Part shown: piece by piece, positions 6,181-12,643 of the stretch | How positions within the stretch are numbered: the first letter of the stretch is position 1 | Layout: every line of letters starts with the position of its first letter | Assembly (NCBI GenBank): GCA_947450745.1 | Contig: CANFYD010000029.1 | Span: forward strand, 1-14,832 | Direction of reading: 5' to 3' | Length of the DNA: 14,832 nt | DNA from: Burkholderiales bacterium | GTDB taxonomy: Bacteria > Pseudomonadota > Gammaproteobacteria > Burkholderiales > Burkholderiaceae_C | Notes under the pieces: model-generated | The model's database searches: none | What the model was told of the DNA's origin: nothing | What the model saw: only the letters and a program-made list of their open reading frames with translations | Position numbers and translations under genes: made by a program

Positions 6181-7414
6181 GCGAACCCCCTCTTCAGCCC
6201 GAGCCGAACTCGGCCTCGTCACCCAGCAGTTTTTCACCGCGCTGCGCAATTGGCCTTGGCAGCGAACCGTGTTGAGTTTGCGCAGCCGCTTCCGCGAGGG
6301 CCACCTCGGGCTCACCGCCGGCAGCCTGACCTTCACCACGCTGATCTCGCTGGTGCCCTTGCTGACGGTGATGCTGGCGCTGTTCACCGCCTTTCCGATC
6401 TTTTCAAGCTTCCAGGTGGCGCTGGAGAAGTACTTTCTCAAAAGCCTGATTCCCGACAATATTGCCCGCCCGGTGTTGGGCGCGCTGACCCAGTTTGCGG
6501 CCAAGGCCAACAAGCTGGGCTCGGTCGGCCTGGTGCTGCTGGGGTTCACTGCCTTGGCGCTGATGCTGACCATCGACCGCACCTTGAACTCGATCTGGCG
6601 GGTGCAGCGGCCGCGCCCGATTGCGCAGCGCGTGCTGGTCTATTGGGCCGCTTTGACGCTCGGCCCCTTGTTGTTGGGCGGCAGCTTGACGTTGACCAGT
6701 CTGGCCATATCGGCCGGTCAGGGCTTGGTCAGCAATATGCCGCAGCCGCTGGCCTTTTTGTTCAGCTCGGTGGAATTCGTGGTGCTGTCGGCCGCGTTTG
6801 CCGGGCTGTTCCACTTTGTGCCCAACACCGATGTGCGCTGGCGCCATGCCTGGCTCGGCGGGGTGTTCGTGGCGCTGGGCATCACCGCTGCCAAATCCGG
6901 GCTTGCTTGGTATATGCAGCAGGTGCCGACCTTCTCTACCTTGTACGGCGCCTTTGCGACCGTGCCGATTTTTCTGATCTGGCTCTACCTGGGTTGGGTC
7001 ATCGTCTTGCTGGGGGCCCTGTTGGCGGCGAATGCGCCCAGCTTGGGCAGCGGCATGCTGCGCCGGCCCGAAGCACCCGGTTTGAGTCTGGAGTTGGCGC
7101 TTGATGTGTTGCGCGAGTTGCAGGTCAGCCAGCAGCTCGGCGAGGGCGGTTTGAGCAGCTTGGCGCTGGCCGCCCGGCTGCGGGTGGACCCGCTGCAATT
7201 GGAGCCGGTGACCGACCAGTTGGCGGCCCTGAATTGGCTCGGCCGCCTCGAAGAAGCCGGTGCTCAGCGGCTCGTGCTCTTGTGCGTGCCGGAGCAGACC
7301 CCGGCTCACCCGCTGCTGCAATCCCTGTTGGCGACGCGCAGTACCGGCCTGGCCCCACTGTGGCAGCGCAGCCAGTGGGAGCGCTTGTCGCTGGCCGATT
7401 TGCTACGGGTGTAG
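6179..7414 (+). CDS. YihY family inner-membrane protein with extended C-terminal domain
   Basis: A 411-residue protein of the YihY/UPF0761 family, once mis-annotated as RNase BN; its role is unknown. There are six hydrophobic segments between about 53 and 285, including LISLVPLLTVMLALFTAF (55-72), GLVLLGFTALALML (117-130) and the family signature YGAFATVPIFLIWLYLGW (256-273). Residues about 295-411 form a soluble tail (LDVLRELQVSQQLGEGGLS..LAARLRVDPLQL..) that looks like a winged-helix-type domain, as in long family members. The ATG at 6179 is the only ATG before an in-frame upstream stop at 6155, but it has no clear ribosome site. It is divergent from the DUF2069 gene, and its 3' end overlaps the convergent regulator by 12 bp. 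Confidence 0.88.
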   Translation: MRTPSSARAELGLVTQQFFTALRNWPWQRTVLSLRSRFREGHLGLTAGSLTFTTLISLVPLLTVMLALFTAFPIFSSFQVALEKYFLKSLIPDNIARPVLGALTQFAAKANKLGSVGLVLLGFTALALMLTIDRTLNSIWRVQRPRPIAQRVLVYWAALTLGPLLLGGSLTLTSLAISAGQGLVSNMPQPLAFLFSSVEFVVLSAAFAGLFHFVPNTDVRWRHAWLGGVFVALGITAAKSGLAWYMQQVPTFSTLYGAFATVPIFLIWLYLGWVIVLLGALLAANAPSLGSGMLRRPEAPGLSLELALDVLRELQVSQQLGEGGLSSLALAARLRVDPLQLEPVTDQLAALNWLGRLEEAGAQRLVLLCVPEQTPAHPLLQSLLATRSTGLAPLWQRSQWERLSLADLLRV

Positions 7415-8005
7415 CACCACCAGCAAGGCCACCGCCGCTTGGTTCGGGCTGCCGTCCGCCGCAGCCAGATGTCGAATCGCATGCGGACCGTCGGCCGCAT
7501 AGCGGGCGGTTTCACCCGCGACCAAGCGCTGGCTGGTGCCGGCGGCGCTGACTTCCAGGCTGCCGCTGAGCACGCTCAGATGTTCGCGCGAACCGGGCTC
7601 ATGCGCGGCCGATTCCAGCGCACCACCGGGTTGAATTGTCAGCTGATACCACTCGAACTGCCCGGCCAGATCAATCGGGCCGAGGATGCGCAATTGGCAC
7701 AGTCCGTCCGGGCTGCTCATACTTGGGGTGGAGTGGGCGGCGACGGTTTCTATCACCGGCGCGCTGGCGCGTTCGCCCCCCAACAGCTCAGCCAACTCGA
7801 CGCGCAGCGCATTCGCCAATCGCCACACCACCGCCACCGTCGGGTTGGCCAAGTTACGCTCGATCTGCGACAACATCGATTTTGAAACGCCGGCGCGCCG
7901 CGACAACTCGTCCAACGACAAGCCCTGGCCCTGCCGCAGCGCCTGCAAAGTGGCACCCACCTTGGGAGGCTCGTGGAGTGAAAGCGCTGTTGCAGTTGTT
8001 GCCAT
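7403..8005 (-). CDS. XRE-family transcriptional regulator with C-terminal cupin domain
   Basis: A 200-residue regulator. The N-terminal Cro/C1-type helix-turn-helix covers about 17-75, with LDELSRRAGVSKSMLSQIER (31-50) as the recognition region and NPTVAVVWRLANAL after it. The C-terminal cupin_2 barrel covers about 115-200 (EHLSVLSGSLEVSAAG, 141-156; AGETARYAADGPHAIRH, 163-179) and probably binds a small ligand. The ATG at 8003-8005 was chosen for its AAGG about 9 bp upstream; a longer frame from TTG at 8065 would put the start inside the palindromic operator. By divergent position it is probably the local regulator of kbl-tdh, responding perhaps to threonine, glycine or a related amino acid (inference). 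It could also be autoregulated through the same site. Confidence 0.9.
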   Translation of the reverse strand: MATTATALSLHEPPKVGATLQALRQGQGLSLDELSRRAGVSKSMLSQIERNLANPTVAVVWRLANALRVELAELLGGERASAPVIETVAAHSTPSMSSPDGLCQLRILGPIDLAGQFEWYQLTIQPGGALESAAHEPGSREHLSVLSGSLEVSAAGTSQRLVAGETARYAADGPHAIRHLAAADGSPNQAAVALLVVLHP

Positions 8006-8010
8006 GGTTC

Positions 8011-8039
8011 TTGACCTTGAAAAATAAATCCTGGATACT
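8011..8039 (+). promoter_or_regulatory. Candidate sigma-70 promoter for kbl-tdh
   Basis: A -35-like TTGACC (8011-8016) and a -10-like GATACT (8034-8039) are separated by 17 bp, placing the transcription start near 8046, about 68 bp before the kbl ATG. The -35 box overlaps the leader of the divergent regulator gene. Confidence 0.45.
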
Positions 8040-8045
8040 GCATTC

Positions 8046-8065
8046 TTGTTCGATATATCGAACAA
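8046..8065. promoter_or_regulatory. Perfect 20-bp palindrome, probable operator of the XRE-cupin regulator
   Basis: TTGTTCGATATATCGAACAA reads identically on both strands (10-bp arms, no spacer). It lies between the divergent regulator and kbl, at or just after the predicted kbl transcription start. That is a typical repressor position, and the symmetry fits a dimeric helix-turn-helix protein. Confidence 0.7.
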
Positions 8066-8113
8066 AATAGTTTTTATTGTGTTTTCACCGAATTGTGCAC
8101 CAGGAGCCCGACC

Positions 8114-9319
8114 ATGAGTTCAGCCCAAGATTTCTATGCGCATCTGACCCAAGAGCTGCAAGCGATTCGCGCGGCCGGTCTGTACAAGAGCGAACGCATC
8201 ATCAGCGGGCCGCAAAGCGCCTTGGTGCGCTTGGCCGACGGGCGCGAGGTGCTCAACTTATGTGCCAACAACTATCTGGGCCTGTCCTCGCACCCGGCCG
8301 TGATCGAAGCCGCGCATGAAGCCTTGCGCACCCACGGCTACGGCCTTTCTTCGGTGCGCTTCATTTGCGGCACGCAAGATCTGCACAAGACGCTGGAGCA
8401 GCGCCTGAGCCGCTTCCTCGGTACCGAGGACACCATTCTTTACGCCGCCGCCTTCGACGCCAACGGCGGCCTGTTCGAGCCGCTGCTGGGCGAGCAGGAC
8501 GCCGTCATCAGCGACGAGCTGAACCACGCTTCCATCATCGACGGCATTCGCCTGTGCAAGGCCAGCCGCTACCGCTACAAGCACAACGACATGGCCGACC
8601 TGGTGCGCTGCCTGGAAGAAGCCAAGGCGGCCGGTGCCCGCTTCACCCTGGTCTTCACCGACGGCGTGTTTTCGATGGACGGCACCATTGCCAAGCTGGA
8701 TGAAATCCGCGCGATCACCGACCGCTACGGCGCTTTGCTCGGCATCGACGAATGCCACGCCAGCGGTTTTCTGGGCAAAACCGGCCGCGGTACGCATGAA
8801 TACCGCAACGTGTTCGGCCAGATCGACCTCATCACCGGCACGCTGGGCAAGGCCTTGGGCGGTGCCTCGGGCGGCTTCACCAGCGGCCGCCGGGAAGTGA
8901 TCGAGATGCTGCGCCAGCGTTCGCGCCCTTATCTGTTCTCCAACACGGTGGCCCCCAGCATCGTCGGCGCCTCGATTGCGGTGCTGGACCTGCTGGAAAG
9001 CTCGACCGCCCTGCGCGACAAGCTCGAAGCCAACACCGCCTACTTCCGCGCCGCAATTCAGGCGGCCGGCTTCGAGATCAAGCCGGGCACCCACCCCATT
9101 GTGCCCATCATGGTGTACGACGCCGCGCTCGCCCAGCAATTGAGCGCCCGACTGCTGGAGCTGGGCGTTTACGCGGTCGGGTTTTTCTTCCCCGTCGTGC
9201 CCAAGGGGCAGGCACGCATCCGCGTGCAAATCTCCGCCGGTCATGAACGGATTCATCTCGAAAAAGCCGTGGCCGCCTTCACCCAGGCCGGCCTTGAGCT
9301 CGGCTTGATCAAAGGTTGA
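8114..9319 (+). CDS. kbl: 2-amino-3-ketobutyrate CoA ligase (glycine C-acetyltransferase)
   Basis: A 401-residue PLP enzyme (E. coli Kbl has 398) that cleaves 2-amino-3-oxobutyrate with CoA into glycine and acetyl-CoA, the second step of threonine degradation. Alpha-oxoamine synthase features are complete: NLCANNYLGLSSHP (48-61), the PLP-contacting DECHASG (212-218) with Asp212 and His215, and the Schiff-base lysine Lys246 within TGTLGKALGGASGG (241-254). The closing region GFFFPVVPKGQARIRVQIS (356-374) is typical and favours Kbl over BioF or HemA. The ATG at 8114 has AGGAG 7 bp upstream and replaces an in-frame upstream GTG at 8093. Only 2 bp separate its stop from the dehydrogenase start, so the two form an operon. 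The divergent regulator and palindrome probably control it. Confidence 0.96.
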   Translation: MSSAQDFYAHLTQELQAIRAAGLYKSERIISGPQSALVRLADGREVLNLCANNYLGLSSHPAVIEAAHEALRTHGYGLSSVRFICGTQDLHKTLEQRLSRFLGTEDTILYAAAFDANGGLFEPLLGEQDAVISDELNHASIIDGIRLCKASRYRYKHNDMADLVRCLEEAKAAGARFTLVFTDGVFSMDGTIAKLDEIRAITDRYGALLGIDECHASGFLGKTGRGTHEYRNVFGQIDLITGTLGKALGGASGGFTSGRREVIEMLRQRSRPYLFSNTVAPSIVGASIAVLDLLESSTALRDKLEANTAYFRAAIQAAGFEIKPGTHPIVPIMVYDAALAQQLSARLLELGVYAVGFFFPVVPKGQARIRVQISAGHERIHLEKAVAAFTQAGLELGLIKG

Positions 9320-9321
9320 AT

Positions 9322-10272
9322 ATGAGCAGGATTTTGATCATCGGCGCGAACGGCCAGATCGGCTCTGAACTGGCCCAAGCGCTGGCGCTGCAGCATGGCA
9401 ACGACGCGGTCGTCACCAGCGACCTAGCACCGCAAGGCCGGGTGCCTCAGTTGGCCCACGAAATGCTCGACGTGACCGACGCCGCTGCGCTCGCCAGCGT
9501 CGTCAAGCGCCACGGCATCACGCAGATCTATCACCTGGCGGCAGCACTGTCGGCCACCGGCGAGCAGCATCCGATGTGGGCCTGGGACTTGAACATGAAG
9601 GGCCTGCTCAACGTGCTGGAGCTGGCCCGGGTGCAGCAGCTGGAGCGCATCTTCTGGCCCAGCTCGATTGCGGCCTTCGGCCCGTCCACCCCGGTGCTGG
9701 ATACGCCGCAGACCTGCACGATGGACCCCACCACGGTGTACGGCATCTCCAAACTGGCCGGTGAACGTTGGTGCGCCTGGTACCACGCCAAGCACGGCGT
9801 CGATGTGCGCAGCCTGCGCTTCCCCGGCCTGATCAGCTACAAGACCGCACCCGGCGGCGGCACCACCGATTACGCGGTCGAGATCTTCCACGCCGCCTTG
9901 AAAGACGGCCGCTACAGCTGTTTCCTGGCCCAGGAGCAGGCGTTGCCGATGATGTATATGCCCGACGCCCTGCGCGCCACCCTTGAGCTGATGGAAGCGC
10001 CTGCCAGCGCGATCAAGCAGCGCGGCAGCTACAACTTGGCCGGTGTCAGCTTCACGCCGCGCGAAATTGCCGCCGAAATAGCCAAGCAGCTGCCCGCTTT
10101 CGAGATCAGTTACGCCCCCGACTTCCGCCAGGCGATTGCCGCCAGCTGGCCGCAGCGCATCGACGACAGCGCAGCCACCCTTGATTGGGGCTGGCGCTTG
10201 CGCTACGACCTCAGCGCCATCGTGACCGACATGCTGAAAGAGTTGCGGCCACTGTTGCGCCCGCTCAACTGA
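9322..10272 (+). CDS. tdh: L-threonine 3-dehydrogenase, short-chain (SDR/epimerase-like) type
   Basis: A 316-residue NAD-dependent extended-SDR protein that oxidises threonine to 2-amino-3-oxobutyrate, the substrate of the upstream Kbl. The Rossmann motif GANGQIG is at 8-14, the catalytic serine region FWPSSIAAFG at 111-120 and YGISK (Tyr140, Lys144) is the active pair. The stretch RFPGLISYKTAPGGGTTDY (166-184) and MYMPDALRAT (211-220) are the substrate-binding signatures that mark this group as threonine dehydrogenases rather than UDP-sugar epimerases. It is unrelated to the zinc-dependent medium-chain Tdh of E. coli; the symbol is used for function only. The ATG at 9322 follows AAAGG and lies 2 bp after the kbl stop. 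Confidence 0.93.
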   Translation: MSRILIIGANGQIGSELAQALALQHGNDAVVTSDLAPQGRVPQLAHEMLDVTDAAALASVVKRHGITQIYHLAAALSATGEQHPMWAWDLNMKGLLNVLELARVQQLERIFWPSSIAAFGPSTPVLDTPQTCTMDPTTVYGISKLAGERWCAWYHAKHGVDVRSLRFPGLISYKTAPGGGTTDYAVEIFHAALKDGRYSCFLAQEQALPMMYMPDALRATLELMEAPASAIKQRGSYNLAGVSFTPREIAAEIAKQLPAFEISYAPDFRQAIAASWPQRIDDSAATLDWGWRLRYDLSAIVTDMLKELRPLLRPLN

Positions 10273-10316
10273 GCCCGGTCAGCCGCACCGCGCGCGGCCA
10301 CTGCTAAGCTGCTGTC

Positions 10317-11225
10317 ATGCGATTTTCTCTCACTGCTTTCCTGCTCGGCGCTACGGCGCTGGGCCTTGTCGACACAGCCTGGGCGCAGAGCGCTCAAACC
10401 GAGCCAAGTGCACAAACTACGGAATTAGCACAAACCGAGCCGGCCACTCAGCCCGCGTCCGTTGCGCCGCCGGCGGTCGATGACGACTTCCGCTATCTGC
10501 TCGGTGTCAGCGTCAGCAGCGGCCCCGAGTATTGGGGGGCGGCGCGCAACAGCACCGGCATCAAACCGCTGTGGGCCGTGCGCTGGGGCAAATGGCGCTT
10601 GGCCACATCCGGCAGCGCCGCCCTGATGGGTTTCGGCAACGAGGTGGTCGCCACCGGCCCCGGTGCTGGAGCGACCCGTGACCTGTTTCGCAGCGACAAG
10701 TTACGGATTGGTTATGGCCTGCGCATCGACAACGGACGAGGCAGCGACGGCAGTGACATCACCGTCGGATTGCCCGATGTGAAAAAGACTTTGCGTGGGC
10801 GCGTCTACGGCAGTTACGCCGTGGCTCCGCGCTGGCAGGTGTCGGGCGCGTTCAGCCAAGACTTGCTTGACCGCCAGGGCGGCGCGTCCTTCGATGTCGG
10901 CGTCAGCAATCAGGTGTTCCGCTCCGCCTCGGGTGAATTGACTGCCGGCTTGAACCTCTCCGGCGGTGACGGTCGCAACATGAACAGCTACTTCGGTGTG
11001 CCAGCGGACAGCCCCGCCGCCACTCGCTTGGGCCGCGCTTTCGTGCCCGGTGCCGGTTTGCGCGAGATCGGCTTCAGCTTGGGCTACACGCGGGCTTTTT
11101 CGGCGCGGTGGGTCGGCTTCACCGGCATCGGCGTCAGCCGCCTGCTTGGACCCGCCGCTGATAGCCCCATTACCCAGCGGCTGGCCAATCACAGTTGGAA
11201 CATGGGGCTGGCGTACCGTAATTGA
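10317..11225 (+). CDS. MipA/OmpV family outer-membrane protein
   Basis: A 302-residue precursor. The first 23 residues form a signal peptide (hydrophobic TAFLLGATALGLV, AWA before the likely cut). A Gln/Thr/Glu/Pro-rich linker with repeated AQTEP units follows (24-50), then a beta-barrel domain from about 57, beginning FRYLLGVSVSSGPEYWGA and containing KPLWAVRWGKWRLATSG and RLLGPAADSPI near the end, all as in MipA/OmpV proteins. The family is linked to murein-synthesis scaffolding or porin function; the local role is unknown. Oddities: the chain ends LAYRN rather than with the usual terminal Phe/Trp of Bam substrates, and an 11-bp direct repeat (CAAACCGAGCC at 10395 and 10431) underlies the linker. 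The ATG lacks a clear ribosome site. It converges on the PEP-CTERM gene with a 15-bp gap. Confidence 0.85.
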   Translation: MRFSLTAFLLGATALGLVDTAWAQSAQTEPSAQTTELAQTEPATQPASVAPPAVDDDFRYLLGVSVSSGPEYWGAARNSTGIKPLWAVRWGKWRLATSGSAALMGFGNEVVATGPGAGATRDLFRSDKLRIGYGLRIDNGRGSDGSDITVGLPDVKKTLRGRVYGSYAVAPRWQVSGAFSQDLLDRQGGASFDVGVSNQVFRSASGELTAGLNLSGGDGRNMNSYFGVPADSPAATRLGRAFVPGAGLREIGFSLGYTRAFSARWVGFTGIGVSRLLGPAADSPITQRLANHSWNMGLAYRN

Positions 11226-11240
11226 CGGCTCAACGGCGGA

Positions 11241-12350
11241 TCACGACGTGGCTTGTTGACCGTTGCGGCGGCGCAGCAAGCTGAAGCTGAGCAAGCCCAG
11301 TGCCATCAACGCGGCCGTAGCCGGCTCCGGCACCGCCGCGATATTGCCGTTCAGATTGATGGCGGCGTTCTGCGCGCCGATGAAAGACCCGACCTCACTC
11401 GGGTCGGCCTTGGAGTCGCCAAAAATCGGCAAGGCCTCGTTGTCGACCGCTTTGAGCGCGCCGGTGTATTTGTAAAACTCATAGCGGCGAATCACCGCTT
11501 CGGCCAAGGCACCCACCGGAGCCAGGCCGCCGTTTTCAAGTTGGCCTGACAACGGGTTGCCCGGATCGGTCTGCAGCAACTGCCATTCCATTTCGGTATG
11601 ACTCAACACATGGTTGATCTTGGGTTGACCACCCAGCAGATCCTCCAGCGCCACCGGACCTTCGAATTCGGTCGTGAAGACCTTGGCCCAGATCGGCGTG
11701 CCGAACTGCGGCTCGGCCGGGTCCGGGGGCGCGGGAGCCTGAATGCGAGCTACTACCACCGGCGGCAAGCCGACCACCGGCGACGGCGTCACCTGCCAGC
11801 TGGGGGCGGGCAGGGCGGCTTGCACGGGACTCAACAGCCCTGCACCGGCACCCGACTCGACCAGCCAGTGGTAGCTGGTTTTGCTCGCATTGCCGACCGT
11901 GCCGACGCCAAAGTGGTCGCACGGCGTGCTCGGGCCGTAACCGATGCCGCCGCCGGTCCAGCAACTCTCACCCGGCGTGGAGAAGACGCCGCTGGGCGTA
12001 CCGACACTCCAGACTCCGGCGGAAAAGCTGGCCTGATAAGTCACATGCACGCCGAACGTGGCACCCAAGTTGTACTCGCTGACCAGCGGTGAGCCATAGC
12101 GCTCCACTGTGGTTGGAAAGCCCCGGCCGGCACCGCCGAAGGTGTCGGTGATGTCGCCCAGGTGCAGGCCCTCGAGTTCAATCTCGAAGCCATGGGCCGT
12201 CTGCCCGGTGTCGTTGACGACATCAAAGTTGCCCAAGGTGCCGAAGATCGACGCCTGGGCCAACACAGGCAGCAGCAGCGGCGTCAGCAGCAGCCAAGCT
12301 GAACGGCGGGGGAGTTGGGGAAGACGGGCAGTGCGTGGGAATGGATGCAT
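11241..12350 (-). CDS. PEP-CTERM sorting domain protein of unknown function
   Basis: A 369-residue secreted protein. The N-terminus is a signal peptide (basic start, then AWLLLTPLLLPVLAQA, about residues 18-33). The C-terminus is a classic PEP-CTERM tripartite tag: VPEP (340-343), a hydrophobic helix (TAALMALGLLSFSLL, 345-359) and RRR (360-362). Such tags are cut by the exosortase EpsH/XrtA, usually in exopolysaccharide-making bacteria; no exosortase gene is in this window. The body has one Cys pair (130, 144) in a Gly-rich stretch, a Pro-rich linker (181-213) and no domain I recognise. The ATG has GGAGG 5 bp upstream, a strong site. Two equal-geometry inverted repeats lie in its upstream region. 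Confidence 0.85.
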   Translation of the reverse strand: MHPFPRTARLPQLPRRSAWLLLTPLLLPVLAQASIFGTLGNFDVVNDTGQTAHGFEIELEGLHLGDITDTFGGAGRGFPTTVERYGSPLVSEYNLGATFGVHVTYQASFSAGVWSVGTPSGVFSTPGESCWTGGGIGYGPSTPCDHFGVGTVGNASKTSYHWLVESGAGAGLLSPVQAALPAPSWQVTPSPVVGLPPVVVARIQAPAPPDPAEPQFGTPIWAKVFTTEFEGPVALEDLLGGQPKINHVLSHTEMEWQLLQTDPGNPLSGQLENGGLAPVGALAEAVIRRYEFYKYTGALKAVDNEALPIFGDSKADPSEVGSFIGAQNAAINLNGNIAAVPEPATAALMALGLLSFSLLRRRNGQQATS

Positions 12351-12380
12351 GGGAACCTCCAGCAGATCAAGTCCGAGCAG

Positions 12381-12400
12381 GTCAGGCGGGCTTGCCTGAC
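12381..12400. promoter_or_regulatory. Perfect inverted repeat near the PEP-CTERM gene start
   Basis: GTCAGGC-GGGCTT-GCCTGAC, 7-bp arms and a 6-bp centre. It ends about 20 bp before the Shine-Dalgarno of the minus-strand gene. It could form a leader hairpin in the mRNA or bind a regulator. Confidence 0.4.
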
Positions 12401-12436
12401 TTCTGCGGGCGGAGATTACTGCTGCCCTGCGGCCGC

Positions 12437-12456
12437 TGTTTGATGCTCGTCAAACA
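12437..12456. promoter_or_regulatory. Second inverted repeat upstream of the PEP-CTERM gene
   Basis: TGTTTGA-TGCTCG-TCAAACA, again 7-bp arms and a 6-bp centre, 56 bp from the first repeat. The arm sequence differs, so the two need not bind the same factor. Confidence 0.4.
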
Positions 12457-12617
12457 TCGGCTCTTGCCCGCCGCATACCAGGGAAAACCCGAAAATCTAT
12501 CCCCGCCTGCTGTGGATAAGTTCGGGGGCAACGCGCCGGGAATGCATATAAGTCATTGATGTGACAGTGCTTTCCTTTCCCTGCTGCTTTTTAGGGCAGT
12601 TTGGCCTGAGCCGCTCT

Positions 12618-12643
12618 TCAAGCGGTGATGTCAAGCGGTGATC
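12618..12643. repeat. 13-bp tandem duplication at the glycerate kinase stop codon
   Basis: TCAAGCGGTGATG (12618-12630) is followed directly by TCAAGCGGTGATC (12631-12643), 12 of 13 bases identical. The second copy holds the stop codon of the minus-strand kinase; the first lies just downstream of it and does not alter the protein. It looks like a slippage duplication. Confidence 0.75.

Noticed and set aside
8006..8065. Longer start for the XRE-cupin regulator at TTG 8065
   Set aside because: It would add 20 residues unlike the family and place the start inside the palindrome; the ATG at 8005 has a better ribosome site.
8258..9256. Long minus-strand open frame (332 codons) opposite kbl
   Set aside because: It is fully antisense to a motif-complete kbl and has a Gly/Ala/Val/His-rich composition typical of antisense frames in GC-rich genes, with no domain.
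12511..12519. Exact DnaA box (TTATCCACA on the minus strand)
   Set aside because: It is a single box without a cluster, AT-rich unwinding element or dnaA/dnaN neighbours; chance or at most a regulatory box, not an origin.
12578..12630. Possible intrinsic terminator after the glycerate kinase
   Set aside because: CCGCT-N5-AGCGG (12611-12625) can pair, but no T-run follows in the direction of transcription.
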